Positions 10,372 to 22,139 of a stretch of DNA of 64,000 nt are shown here, piece after piece. A model generated the notes under the pieces. That model was given only the letters and a program-made list of their open reading frames with translations. It was not told where the DNA came from and made no database searches. How positions within the stretch are numbered: position 1 is the first letter of the stretch; every line of letters starts with the position of its first letter. The stretch spans positions 11,678,910 through 11,742,909 of the forward strand of contig QXEO01000553.1 in NCBI GenBank assembly GCA_007115705.1, in the 5' to 3' direction. A program made the translations under genes and the position numbers. The DNA comes from Dactylis glomerata (taxonomy: Eukaryota > Streptophyta > Magnoliopsida > Poales > Poaceae).

Positions 10372-12986
10372 TTATGCTGTCGTAGCTTTCTCCTCTTCTC
10401 CTATATTTTTGTCTTCTCCTGATGCTCCTACTCGCGGTTTCTTCATCTCTGGCTCCGCAGCATGTCCTTCGAGTGGTTTGACGCCCTCTGTAGTCGTGCT
10501 TTTCGCCTTCTCTGCGTAGTTGGCTATCATGCCGAAGTTTTGCGCCATCTTGTGGAACTCCCTGTCGCAGAGATTTGAAACTTCAAAACTTCCTTTCACT
10601 GTAATTATTCCTCTTGGTCCTGGCATTTTAAGTACCAAATATGTATAGTGAGGTACTGCCATGAATCGCGAAAACGCGGGTCGTCCGAGGATCGCGTGAT
10701 ATTGAGATGGCCAGTCCATGACTTCAAAATCTAGCTTTTCTCTTCTGTAGTTTTGTCGGTTGCCGAAGCAAACGTTGAGTGCTATTCGACCCAGTGGGTA
10801 ATTGGCACTTCCTGGCACGATTCCATGGAAGGAACAATCTGTTGGCTTCAGGAACTCTAGTGATATATGCATTGCTCGGAGTGTTTTTGCGTATATCAGG
10901 TTAATTCCACTCCCTGCGTCCATGAATATTCTGTCGACATCATACGCGCCGATTTGAGCTTTGAGTACCAAAGGCGCGTTTCCCGGCCGAGGTACTGTTA
11001 TAGGGTGGTCTTCTCTGTTGAACTCGATTGGTTGTTCTGACCAGTGCAGATACTCCGTTGTGGCTGGAAGTGAGATGACTGCTAGGTTGACTTGTCGAGT
11101 TATACTTTTTTCTTCTTTGTTTGACTTGGGCACGGGTTGTATCATTGCTGTGATGTGTCCTTTGGATGGAACATACCCGTCGTCGTCATCATGTCCCTTA
11201 TTTTGCTGGTCTTGTCCTTGAAGAGCTCCGTTGTTTCCTTGCTGATTTGTCGGAGGATTGTTGCTTCCTTCAAATCCTTGTCGCCTTGCTTCAATTTGCT
11301 TGTTTAGTGCTGCCTCTTGAAGTTTTAAGAATGTTGTGCAATCCTTCATTGCGTGCCTTGATACTCGCTTCCCATCGACGAACGCTGAGTGTATATGACA
11401 AGGTCCGTTGAGCATATCTTCTGGCGAGGGGTTGTATTCTCTGGATTCTCTTACGGGGAATTTTTTATAGTCCTCTTTTTCGTAGCTTCGATATCCTGAA
11501 CTTCTTCGATCACTTCCTTGATAGCTGTTGTCTTTGTATCCTGCGGCGACTTGGCTATGAGGGCCATAGTTGTCATAATTTCTGGACCGTCTCCTTTGAC
11601 TTCCATATCTATTTCTTCTATCGTCTTCTGGGGATCGCGTCCGTTTGTTGTTGCATGCGTCTTCTCCATCTGCAAATCTATTTGCTACATCCATGAGGTC
11701 TGACACTGTTTTTGGCTTGATTCTACCCATCTCTTCGACTAGGTCTCTTCGCCTTAATCCAATGATGAATGCATCTATTGCTCTTTCGTCTGAAACTTCG
11801 ACTGCCGAATTTTTGATAAGGCTCCATCTTTGGATGTATGCCCGCAGTGTTTCGTCGCGTTGTTGCACGCATGCTTTGACTTCTTCTATTGATGCTGGCC
11901 GCTTGTATGTCGACCTGAAGTTGCCTGTGAATTGCTTTGTGAGGTCTTCCCAGCTTCCAATAGTTTCTTTCTCTAGTTTGCTCAACCATGACCTTGCTGC
12001 TCCGGTGAGGTGTAGTTGCAAACTTTGCATTGCTGTTTCTTTGGTTCCTCCCAGTATTTGCACTGCTTGTAGATAATCTGATAGCCACGATTGTGGTTCT
12101 TGCGACCCATCGTACTTCTACTGATCATGAGGTAACTTGAATCCCTTGGGAACTGGAGTAGTGCGAACCCTTCGGGTAAAGCACGATGCCCCCATCTCTT
12201 TTTCATCTTCTTCATAGTCGCGTTTTTCGTTTGGTGATCGCGATCTTCGAGTTCCACCGTGCTGTTTTGGTGATGTCGATCGAGATCGGTGCTTCCTGCT
12301 TCTGCGCCGAGGACTGTTGTGATGGCGAGGTGACCTTGCTTTGTGCACTTCCTTGTGGTGATATACTTCTTCTCCTTTTGCTGATAGCTTGTGGCCCACC
12401 ATGTTGAGTCCGTTCAATGCTGCTCTATGCATATGTTCCCTAGGATCTCCTGGACTTGGTCGGGTTGTAAGCAAATATGCTTGCGCTGCTACTAATGCTG
12501 CTTCAGGGGTTTTTGGTAGGATATTCCCCTGCTCGTCGACTGATAAGAAGGACGAGTCGAGGTTTTTGGAGATGCTTTGCCTGTCTGAGTACTCGAGGTT
12601 ATCGTACCTTGAGCCTTGTCGACGATTTTTCGTTGCGTTACTATATGATGCGTCGCTTCGTGCTTTTCTAGCAGCTTCGCTGGCTGCAATGGCTGAATCT
12701 TTTCTTCTTTGTATCTCTATTTTCTCCTTTCCTAATTGCTTGGCCTGCTGCCTTAGGGCGTAATGATACCCCAAAAGCAAGTCTTTGCTGGAACTTGATG
12801 GTATTGGCGTGCCGTGTTCTACGGCTTCTCTTATTATCCTCCATTCGTCGACTGATAGTTGAATTTTTTCCCTGGTTGTGAGGGATTCTGGTGTTTGCCC
12901 TTCTGCTAGGTGATTTGCTCCTCTGTCGATATTTGATGGGTTTAGCACTGGATTGTCATTTTCGTCGAACTCTTCTGAGTTGTCTC
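10372..12986 (-). pseudogene. Gag-protease of element B, C-terminal part, with one internal TAG
   Basis: The frame runs from 12986 to the TAA at 10372, broken only by TAG at 12118-12120; the frame continues cleanly on both sides. The region before the stop carries an Arg/Ser-rich basic segment. The region after it is a typical Gypsy gag core (W-x-LT.QF and L.AYIQRW-like segments). It is followed by a charged linker and an aspartic-protease domain with the motif DAGSGINLIY and the flap-side motif ILGRPAF. The frame ends just after the protease. TAG probably replaces a Gln codon (CAG). Element C is inserted at the 12986 side. Confidence 0.8.
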
Positions 12987-14652
12987 TGATGCTCCAAGTG
13001 AATGTGGCTACAGACTGTCCTTGTGCGTGGTGAATAACCAGCCCGTTGGGAACCCCAAGAGGAAGGTATGATGAGTGCAGCAGCAAGTTTTCCCTCAGTT
13101 TAAGAAACCAAGGTTTATCGAACAGGAGAAGAGAGACAATGACGGCTGAAGGTGATGTTTGCTAGTTCGCGACAGCAGCGGGCAATTTATATATGGCGCC
13201 TCGTCCAAGCTTTGCTTGCTAGCTGCAACGTGGAACCTGCACACACACAAACAAATACTTTGCTCCCAACTTGCGATGAGGTTGTCAATCTCACCGGTTT
13301 GCTTGAAACAAAGGTTATGAGTGTATCGAGTGGAAAACAATATAGTATGCGAGTAAAGTAAACAGTACGAGTAAAGTAAATAGGTGATAGCAATATGATG
13401 TAAATAGGACCAGGGTCCACAGTTCACTAGTGGTGTCTCTCCATAGATAAAATAGCACATGCTGGGTAAACAAATTACAGTTGGGCAATTGATAGAATAA
13501 AGATAACGTGATATGTCAAGAAGATCACTATGAGATTTACTCTGGGCATTACAACAAAATACATAGACCGCCATCCAACTGCATCTATGACTAATAATCC
13601 ACTTGTGGTGAATCAATCCGAGAACTCCACAAGTATTAAGTTGCGAACAACAGATAATTGCATTAAGCAAAGTGTGTAATGTAAACAAAGCATATGCCCT
13701 TGAGCATATGAATGTTGTTTTCTCGCTAGTAGCAACAGCACATCTACCACCTTAGAGGTTTCTGTCACTCCCCCAGGTGAAATAGAGGCATGAACCCACT
13801 ATCGAGCATAAATACCCCCTCTTGGAGTCACTAGCAACTACTCGGCCAAGATAGCTACTAACAACGGAGAGCATGCAAGATCATAAACAACATAGAGATA
13901 ACAAAAGATATAATTCAGTACAGCAACTTAATCATAAACACCAATATTCATCGGATCCCAACAAACCAAACATGTAGAATTACATAACGGTGATCTCAAT
14001 CATGTATGGCAGCTCATGAGATCTAAACATGAAGCACATAGTGGAGAAGACAACCATCTAGCTACTGCTATGGACCCATAGTCCAAGGTAGACTACTCAC
14101 TCATCGCTCCGGAGGCAAGCATGGCGATGAAGAAGACCTCCGGTGGCGATTCCCCTCTCCGGCAGGGTGCCGGGAAGAGCTTCAGGACCCTCCCGATCTT
14201 CGGGTCGATGGCGGCGGCGGATCGCGATGTATTCTGGAAAACTGATCGGGCACTTAGGTTTTTCTCGTCGGGGGGTCTTTATAGGCGAAGGGTCGATGTC
14301 AGAGGAGGGGCCAGGCGCCCTCACGTGGGCCCGGCGCGGCCAGGGGGCTGGCCGCGCCACCCATGCGTGTGGGGCCCTGGTGGCCCCCCTCCGACACTTC
14401 TTCGGATCTCTGGAAGCTTCCGGGAAAAATAAGACTTCAGGAACTTGTTTCGTCCAATTCCGAGAATATTTCCTGTGTATCACTTCTGAAACACAAAAAC
14501 AGCAGAAAACAGGAAACTGGCACTGTGACACTTGTTAATAGGTTAGTTCCGGAAAATGCATAAAAGTGCCACTAAGTGTAACGAAACAATAGGCAAATGG
14601 TGTAAAACAAGCATGGAGCATCAAAAATTATAGATACGTTTGAGACGTATCA
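12987..14652 (-). repeat. Element C 3' LTR
   Basis: It starts TGATGCTCC and ends GACGTATCA. The sense strand therefore begins TGATACGTC, a start shared with D, E and F. The match to 18019-19683 is clear, including a TATAAAGA box (plus 14276-14283). Confidence 0.9.
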
Positions 14653-17235
14653 AGCATCCCCAAGCTTAACTCCTGCTCGTCCTCGAGTAGGTAAGTGATA
14701 ACAAAAGAATAATTTTTGAGGTGACATGCACCTACACAATCTTGATCATATATGTAAGCATTGGTGAGCTGGGATCAATAGAACTTAAAACATGGGCATG
14801 AAGATATAATCATGACAATAAGAACTTAGCAACCATGTTGTAAACATGCAAATGAACACAAACAAAAGATCATGAAAATGAAACAATGAAAGTCAAACGT
14901 GTGTTCAAATCATAAGGAAAAACATACAAAAGGTTTTCAGCTTGTCCTTCAAAGAGAGCAAAACATAAATGCATAGGACACCTTCAAGTTTAAGAGGGCG
15001 ACTAGATACAAATAATTTAAGAACAAGTGAAACCAACAATATGAATCAATAAATGAACTTTGGGACAATGCATATCACACTAAGAATGACAACTATGCTC
15101 TCTTAATGGTGCATAAAGAAAGAAAGTGGTGACTCAACATAAAAGTAAAAGAAAGGCCCTTCGCAGAGGGAAGCAGTGATTAAACATGTGCTAGAGCTTT
15201 TCATTTGTAAAACAGAGAGATAAAACTTGATTTTGAGAGGTGGTTGTCTTTGTCAACGACTGGCAATGGGGTTCTTACTATCTTCCATACAAAAATGAAG
15301 CAAGTTTTTGAGAGAGAGATTGGCACTTTTGTGCTCTTTTATAAAGCTTGGCACTCCTCCCCACCTTTTTCCTTTCACATACCATGGCTAACCGATTCCA
15401 TCGGGTGCCCACCAACATTCACATTCTTTGGAGGAGTGCCTTTTTTCTTTTCTTTTTTTCTCTTTTTTTTTTCTTTTTGGAATAAGCAATATGGAAGATA
15501 GCAAATCCGACCACTACGTCCCCATGAGCTGAAAACAGTGTCACAAAACGAGAAGTGTTTTGAAGGTTTTTGAAAGGTAGCACATGAAAATTTACTTTGG
15601 AATGGCTTACAAATACCATGTATAGGAATTTATAGTGGACACAATGGCAAACTTTGGCTTTTAGGAGTTGGATGCACGAGTAGAGCTCATACTCGGTACA
15701 AGGTGAGGGCTAGCAAAAGACTGGGAGCGACCAACTAAGAGAGCAATAATGGCCATAATCATGCAAAGCGACAAAGCGACATTAAAAGAAGCATACGATG
15801 GCATCAAAAGTCAGAAACTAAATGATCATGAAGGCTATTGGCGACTTTGTAAGAGTCTAACATGTGTGAGCATGCGCCAAGTCAACCCAAATAAAGCATC
15901 AAGGAGAAAACCAAAATAATGCTTCCATACAATAAAAACAACGCATGATTTTTTCAAAGGCTCATTAAGCAATCTCAGTTATTTGAGACAAGTCATGCTA
16001 CAGCAAAACCACTAAGCATACTATCAAAAAGACATCAAGCATGACATGAAAAAGCCTAAGCCGCAGTCTACACAAGCTCCTTCTTGTACCACTATTTTGC
16101 ACAAAGCTTTTTCTCTTTTCCAACACCTTTTGAAATTTTTAAGACACCTCTTTTGATGAAAACCAATAAAGATCAGAGGCAAAAATACACCTTGATGAAA
16201 AGATATGACAAGATCTGAACGCAAATCAAGGCGAAAACGAAAACCAAAAGCAGTAGCAGAAAAAGAAGAACGCATCGATAAACAATAAGAGTGAAAAATT
16301 GAGCGTTCTTTGCAAATGAAAACAAGTAACTTCTCCAAAAGAAATTTGTTGGGGTCCAACCATTTATTGCAGCAAACAAACAAACTAAACAACTAAGAAA
16401 ACTAAAACAATTGATGCTCCAAGAAAAACACATAGTGCATGAAGCAATAAAAATATAGTGTTTTGAAAGGTGACCTGATTTTTGCCGATGAAGAAGGGGT
16501 GCCTCGGGGGCATCCCCAAGCTTTGACGCTTGTACTTCTTGGATATTTCTTGGGGTGATGCATGGGCATCCCCAAGCTTGATCTTTTATCCATTCTTCAA
16601 CTCATCTCATCATTCTCCAATCCCTACACTTGAAAACTTCCTTCATACAAAACTAAACACAAATCTATTAGCAACATTAGTGCAAGCATAACATATAATC
16701 AATCCTCTATTTGCTTCAGGTTTCAACTCAAAACCACCACATATATAGCATATACTACTGTAGCAACCTCCCCAAAAGTTCCATGATCAAAAGAACTCAA
16801 AAGAAAGCGATAAAGTGGCAAACACAAATATTGGCAGAAATCTGTCAAAACTGAACAGCTGACAAAGGTCGAATTTTTGAGGGATTTTCTGTTGCTCAAA
16901 TCAAAAAGTGTTCAACTAAGAAAAGTTTGGATATAACCTGGGGCATATGCACAAGAAATCGCAGGTCCAAAAGATAAACAGAGAATTTTCACGAATTTTT
17001 ACGGTGCAGCACCGAAAATAGTTTCAGGACAGCAACATCCCCAAATCTTTACCTCACTCAAATTAGAGGCTTCTCTTGGAACAAAAACGAAATAAACAAG
17101 ATAAGGAGCAGTCATTACAGTAGTAATGACTTCCAAGACTCAAATGAAAGAAAAAGTACTGAAAAGAAAATATTGGGTTATCTCCCAAGAGTGCTTTTAT
17201 TTAACGCCTTTGAGCTAGGCGCAGAAAAGTGCGAA
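14653..17235 (-). other. Non-coding 3' module of element C (shared with D and E)
   Basis: About 2.6 kb without a credible gene lies between the small ORF and the 3' LTR. It is nearly collinear with 39780-42335 in D and, in inverted orientation, with much of 58227-59800 in E. It contains a PPT-like sequence AAGCTTGGGGATGC (sense) beside the LTR (14654-14667) and twice more internally (16510-16523, 16566-16579). A T-rich tract is at about 15440-15475. Confidence 0.8.
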
Positions 17236-17829
17236 TCAAGTAATATCAGATGAAGTATTAAGATCAACAGAAGAGGTCTTGTCAATAAGGCATTGTATTT
17301 CATCCACATAAGTTTTTGAAGACCCTTTGTGATCATGCTTTGGTACACTATTCTCATCAAAAAGATTTTTAGGACAAATCCAGGCAAAATTATTTTCGAA
17401 AGCATCATTCAATCCCAAAAGCTTGCAGGGTATAGGTATTTCGGTTCCCTCATCATGAGTATCAATAACCTTTATAGGTGAACCGAGTTTATTAAAACGT
17501 TTAAGAACTTTCCTAGCTTCAACAACGACATCCTTAAATTCTAGGCGCAAAGTTTCCAAGATAAAAGCCTTCTTTTCGGGATCCTGAATTTCATGAAGCT
17601 TAAGGAACATATATTGCATAAAAGGATTAAGACTAGCAAACCTAGTTTCCAACATGTCAATTAATATAACAGAAGCAACTTCAATACTAGGAGCAAGCTC
17701 AACCCAAGACTTTTCCTCATCTTCCTCATGCATACTAATGTGATTAAAGAACTCCTCAATGTTACTTTTGCCAATAATCGAACCACTACCTACTGAGAGG
17801 TCCTCCAGAATGAACTTAGGGAACAGCAT
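17236..17829 (-). CDS. Unidentified ORF of element C (197 aa)
   Basis: This is the only sizeable sense ORF in C and lies about 160 bp downstream of the PBS, where gag would be. The product is acidic with helical segments (EEDEEKSW, EARKVLKRF). No zinc knuckle, protease or recognised gag core is visible. The ORF stops just before the conserved 3' module. The corresponding positions in D and E hold different ORFs. It could be a diverged gag N-terminus or an element-specific protein. Confidence 0.5.
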   Translation of the reverse strand: MLFPKFILEDLSVGSGSIIGKSNIEEFFNHISMHEEDEEKSWVELAPSIEVASVILIDMLETRFASLNPFMQYMFLKLHEIQDPEKKAFILETLRLEFKDVVVEARKVLKRFNKLGSPIKVIDTHDEGTEIPIPCKLLGLNDAFENNFAWICPKNLFDENSVPKHDHKGSSKTYVDEIQCLIDKTSSVDLNTSSDIT

Positions 17830-17991
17830 GATAAACTAAAGTAAAGTAAAAACAACTACCAAGGATTCTAAATTTTTTGGGTTTTTGATATAAAAAACAA
17901 TGCAGGTAAAATAAAATAAAGTAAAGCAAAACAAATAACAAAGTAAAGAATGTGTGTGCGAAGAACTCCTCTCGCAGAAGTCTTCTCTCTT

Positions 17992-18008
17992 CCCCGGCAA
18001 CGGCGCCA
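17992..18008 (-). promoter_or_regulatory. Primer binding site of element C
   Basis: The minus strand reads TGGCGCCGTTGCCGGGG ten bases after the LTR end. The same PBS type occurs in D, E and F. Confidence 0.85.
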
Positions 18009-18018
18009 GAAAAGTAGC

Positions 18019-19683
18019 TGATGCTCCAAGTGAATGTGGCTACAGACTATCCTTGTGCGTGGTGAATAACCAGCCCGTTGGGAACCCCAAGAGGAAGGTA
18101 TGATGAGTGCAGCAGCAAGTTTTCCCTCAGTTTAAGAAACCAAGGTTTATCGAACAGGAGAAGAGAGACAATGACGGCTGAAGGTGATGTTTGCTAGTTC
18201 GCGACAGCAGCGGACAATTTATATATGGCGCCTCGTCCAAGCTTTGCTTGCTAGCTGCAACGTGGAACCTGCACACACACAAACAAATACTTTGCTCCCA
18301 ACTTGCGATGAGGTTGTCAATCTCACCGGTTTGGTTGAAACAAAGGTTATGAGTGTATCGAGTGGAAAACAATATAGTATGAGAGTAAAGTAAACAGTAC
18401 AAGTAAAGTAAACAGGTGATAGCAATATGATGTAAATAGGACCGGGGTCCACAGTCCACTAGTGGTGTCTCTCCATAGATAAAATAGCACATGCTGGGTA
18501 AACAAATTACAGTTGGGCAATTGATAGAATAAAGATAACGTGATATGTCAAGAAGATCACTATGAGATTTACTCTGGGCATTACAACAAAATACATAGAC
18601 CGCCATCCAACTGCATCTATGACTAATAATCCACTTGTGGTGAATCAATCCGAGAACTCCACAAGTATTAAGTTGCGAACAACAGATAATTGCATTAAGC
18701 AAAGTGTGTAATGTAAACAAAGCATATGCCCTTGAGCATATGAATGTTGTTTTCTCCCTAGTAGCAACAGCACATCTACCACCTTAGAGGTTTCTGTCAC
18801 TCCCCCAGGTGAAATAGAGGCATGAACCCACTATCGAGCATAAATACCCCCTCTTGGAGTCACTAGCAACTACTCGGCCAAGATAGCTACTAACAACGGA
18901 GAGCATGCAAGATCATAAACAACATAGAGATAACAAAAGATATAATTCAGTACAGCAACTTAATCATAAACACCAATATTCATCGGATCCCAACAAACCA
19001 AACATGTAGAATTACATAACGGTGATCTCAATCATGTATGGCAGCTCATGAGATCTAAACATGAAGCACATAGTGGAGAAGACAACCATCTAGCTACTGC
19101 TATGGACCCATAGTCCAAGGTAGACTACTCACTCATCGCTCCGGAGGCAAGCATGGCGATGAAGAAGACCTCCGGTGGCGATTCCCCTCTCCGGCAGGGT
19201 GCCGGGAAGAGCTTCTGGACCCTCCCAATCTTCGGGTCGATGGCGGCGGCGGATCGCGATGTATTCTGAAAAACTGATCGGGCACTTAGGTTTTTCTCAT
19301 CGGGGGGTCTTTATAGGCGAAGGGTCGATGTCAGAGGAGGGGCCAGGCACCCTCACGTGGGCCTGGCGTGGCCAGGGGGCTGGCCGCGCCACCCACGCGT
19401 GTGGGGCCCTGGTGGCCCCCCTCCGACACTTTTTCGGATCTCTGGAAGCTTCCGGGAAAATAAGACTTCAGGAACTTGTTTCGTCCAATTCCGAGAATAT
19501 TTCCTGTGTATCACTTCTGAAACACAAAAATAGCAGAAAACAGGAAACTGGCACTGTGGCACTTGTTAATAGGTTAGTTCCGGAAAATGCATAAAAGTGC
19601 CACTAAGTATAACGAAACAATAGGCAAATGGTGTAAAACAAGCATAGAGCATCAAAAATTATAGATACGTTTGAGACGTATCA
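18019..19683 (-). repeat. Element C 5' LTR
   Basis: It is 1665 bp, one base shorter than the partner because of an A-run indel near 19456. It ends GACGTATCA at 19683 and is followed by the GTCTC target duplication. Confidence 0.9.
19308..19315 (-). promoter_or_regulatory. TATA box of the element C 5' LTR
   Basis: The minus strand reads TATAAAGA followed by a C-rich run, as in the E LTR at 56041. It lies about 370 bp from the sense start of the LTR. Confidence 0.6.
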
Positions 19684-20136
19684 GTCTCCTACAATGGCGA
19701 GCACCTGGCATTGTTTGCCGATGTTACCCTTGAAACTTGAGAGAATCGAGTTACTATCCTCAGAAAGCTCTAATCCTGTCTTCCATGTATCTGTTGACTT
19801 GTCTGAAATATCGTCGAGGCAGATCATGAGATCGTCGAGTTGGACTCCTATGTCGAAATTTTCCTTTCCTTTGTTGTCTTCTGCGATCTTTCCTTTTTGC
19901 ACTTCTTCTAGGCTGACCGGCGAGTTTACCTCGTTGGAAGAGCCTTCAGAATATTCCATCATTGCTATTATTTTGGGCTCACCTGCCGACGGATCTTGTT
20001 TCGTCGGATCTGAAAGGCGAGATGAACCTGATGGCCCGATGAGGATGCTTAAACTTCCGATTGTCAACTCCATCTCTTTATTTTCGTCGACTTCTATACT
20101 GCTGTTGGCTAAAAGCGAAAAAGCCGTCGAATTCAT
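19684..20136 (-). pseudogene. Gag of element B, N-terminal part
   Basis: This is 151 codons from the ATG at 20136 to the C insertion. The duplicated GTCTC joins it in frame with 12986. The start is chosen because it follows the PBS by only 17 nt and the frame is open. The product is acidic and low in aromatic residues, without a recognised domain. Insertion of C is the disabling event, in addition to the TAG further downstream. Confidence 0.75.
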
Positions 20137-20153
20137 GATTCCAACGCCCAGAT

Positions 20154-20170
20154 CCCCACGGTCGGCGCCA
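20154..20170 (-). promoter_or_regulatory. Primer binding site of element B
   Basis: The minus strand reads TGGCGCCGACCGTGGGG two bases after the LTR end at 20173. This PBS type is common in TAT-lineage elements of grasses. Confidence 0.85.
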
Positions 20171-20172
20171 AT

Positions 20173-20507
20173 TGACGAGGGGTTAACTCGACAAATGTCC
20201 TAGATGAAGGACTTAGGATCGGGGAGATAGGGCGCTGGATGAACTCGAAGGTAAAGTTAGTCGAAATAGGTGTGTGTCGAAAGTAAACTTGGGTGTTCAA
20301 CCTGGCTTGCTTTCAATCTGGCCTACACCGTCCCCTCCTGGCCCCTATATATAGGTGGCCAGGTCTCGAGGATCGGATAGGGTCCGATACAGATTACAAT
20401 ATCGACATACGGTAAAGACTCGTATTCGACTATCATTACAATTGGGCCTAGCTATACGGGCCTCAGGGGTACTCAACTAACGGGCTCTATTAACTATATC
20501 CTTGTCA
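20173..20507 (-). repeat. Element B 5' LTR (335 bp)
   Basis: Sense termini are TGACAAGG and CCTCGTCA. It holds a TATA box at 20346-20353. The partner LTR is left of the window. The boundary on the right rests on the TG...CA rule and the change to H sequence. Confidence 0.75.
20346..20353 (-). promoter_or_regulatory. TATA box of the element B LTR
   Basis: TATATATA reads the same on both strands. It lies about 155 bp from the sense start of the LTR and is followed on the minus strand by a GC-rich stretch. Confidence 0.6.
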
Positions 20508-21608
20508 GCAAGCATCCGCAAATACAAGAAAGTAATTAAGATAAATTTAACCACAGCCTTAAACTCTAAGATCCCACGCTCCCTGGTGCAATGGTTTTCC
20601 AACGGAGGTTTAGGTTTCCGTCACTCCAGCAACCCCACAATTGGTAGACAAATACACAATGCATCTCACTAGGCCCATAAATGGTGAAGTAGCATGTAGT
20701 CGACGTTCACATGACACCACTAGTGAAATAGCACCACAACAATATCAAACCATTAAATATTTCTCAACAATAATTCACTACTAACATCTTGACTTCTCCC
20801 ATGTCCTCAAGAACTAAACGAACTACTCACAAGACATCATATGGATCATGATCAGAGGTGAAATAATGGTAAATAACAATCTGAACATAAATCTTAATTC
20901 AACGGTTCCACTCAATAGCATCAACTACAAGAGTAATCAACACCGGGAAAGTTTCCCCTATGAATATAACAAGATGCAACTCAAGATGTTACAGCGGGAT
21001 GGCGTGGTGATGGTGGAGATGAAGGTGCTGGTGATGGAGATGATGATGATGATGATCCCGATGAAGCCTGGTGCGATGGTGATGACGATGGCGATGATCT
21101 TCCCTCTCCGGGAAGAAATTTCCCTGGCAGATTTCTCCCTGCCGGAGAGCTTTTCTCTCTCTGGTGTTTTCCGCCCCGCAGAGGCAGCTGTGTCTAACTC
21201 TGAGCCCCCCATTGACTTAGGTTTTCGGGGACGATGAAGTACGCGAAGGGGCGAGACCAGAAGTGGGCCAGGGTGGCCTCACACAGGGCCGGCGCGGCCA
21301 GGGGTCAGGCCGTGCCCCCTATGCGTGAGGCCGCCCCCTGGCTCCTCTCTCCTCCTCCTTCTGACTTCCGGAGTCTTTTGGTAAAATAGAATTTTCTGGT
21401 ATTTTTCTGAAATTTTCCTGATCTTCCGAAATATGGTGTCTTGATGGTCCTTTTCCAGCAGAATTCTGACTCCGGCAGCAAATCCTCCAATATTCATCAA
21501 ACATGTGAAAACAAAGGAAACAACATAAGTATCATATCTAAATATGAAATATATTAATGAATAACAGTAAATTATGATACAAAATAGTGATGCAATATGG
21601 ACGTATCA
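20508..21608 (-). repeat. LTR H: Athila-like LTR fragment interrupted by element B
   Basis: The right end GGACGTATCA at 21608 marks an LTR whose sense strand starts TGATACGTCC. Low-complexity and pyrimidine-rich U3-like parts follow. It is cut at 20508 by B, so its remainder should resume beyond the left end of B. GCTAT (21609-21613) may be one target-site copy. Whether it is a solo LTR or part of a full element cannot be told here. Confidence 0.65.
21000..21110. repeat. GAT-rich low-complexity tract
   Basis: Repeated GATGGTGAT and GATGATGAT units occur within LTR H. Similar imperfect GAT/GGA tracts occur at 39190-39260 and 44326-44400 in the LTRs of D. Confidence 0.7.
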
Positions 21609-22139
21609 GCTATGCATGAGGAACCTCGAGACCACCGAGCACCTCTTTTTCAACTGCCCTTTCTCCAAGCAAATTTGGGATGGTGTGGCAGCTTGGCCTC
21701 GATGCCAACCCCTGGCGCATGAAACCTGGGTTGGGCACTCGGAGTCGCATGATGTTTGGAGCAAGATCGTCGAGGCCTCCCCCTGCCTCTTAAACAAGGA
21801 ATCAAATCCTTGTTCATGCTTGTCTGCTAGGGTATTTGGTCAGAGCACAACGATAGGATTTTTCGAAGCAAAAGCTCTCTGAGGTCGTGGATTGTGTCAT
21901 CGCTCCGTGACACAACAAGGGAATGGGCTTTCGTCAATGCAAAAGCCCTAAGAAAGCTCATGTTCAAACCTCCTTGAGGAGATCATCGCCCACTCTATAT
22001 GCTTGTTTTCCTATTTCTCTTTGAAGTTATCTTGTTTTTCTGCATCACACGCCATGCAATTGCATGTCCGGGTCGGCATATGTAAAGTTTTCCCCCTGCT
22101 AATCAATGAAATGCCAGCAATTGCTGGGTCTTTCAAAAA
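21609..22139 (+). pseudogene. 3' end of an L1-type LINE reverse-transcriptase ORF
   Basis: The frame reads a zf-RVT-like zinc-binding segment (C..L-ETTEHLFFNCPFSKQIW). After a frameshift near 21830 it continues with IWSEHNDRIFR and a Lys/Arg-rich tail to a stop at 21975-21977. This matches the C-terminus of plant L1-type LINE proteins. The 3' untranslated part ends near TCTTTCAAAAA at about 22135, a short A tail. Upstream parts of the LINE were displaced by LTR H. Confidence 0.75.

Larger units (their letters stand above)
12987..19683 (-). mobile_element. Element C: Athila-like non-autonomous LTR retrotransposon
   Basis: The element is bounded by LTRs of 1666 and 1665 bp and a perfect target-site duplication GTCTC (12982-12986 and 19684-19688). 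Its PBS is of the type common in grass Athila elements, and it reads minus. The internal region (14653-18018) has one 197-codon ORF and a long non-coding 3' module, with no pol. About 22 LTR differences were counted by eye. It splits the gag frame of B; removing C and one GTCTC copy makes that frame continuous. Confidence 0.9.
7621..20507 (-). mobile_element. Element B: TAT/RIRE2-type Gypsy element, gag-protease plus antisense gene, no pol
   Basis: Reading leftward on the minus strand, a 335-bp LTR (20173-20507) is followed by a PBS of TAT type and a long gag-protease frame. That frame is split by element C. An opposite-strand spliced gene then runs up to the A insertion. No reverse transcriptase, RNase H or integrase lies between the protease and the antisense gene, so the element is non-autonomous. 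Its 3' LTR lies left of the window. GCAAG (20508-20512) should be one half of its target-site duplication. It sits inside LTR H. Antisense extra ORFs near the 3' end are known in TAT-lineage elements of grasses. Confidence 0.8.

Noticed and set aside
15430..15480. T-rich tract as Pol III terminator or SINE tail (also 40560-40602)
   Set aside because: No A/B boxes nearby and no target duplication; an ordinary low-complexity part of the shared module.
20960..21240. Plus and minus ORFs over the GAT-rich tract
   Set aside because: Low-complexity repeats within an LTR give open frames by chance.
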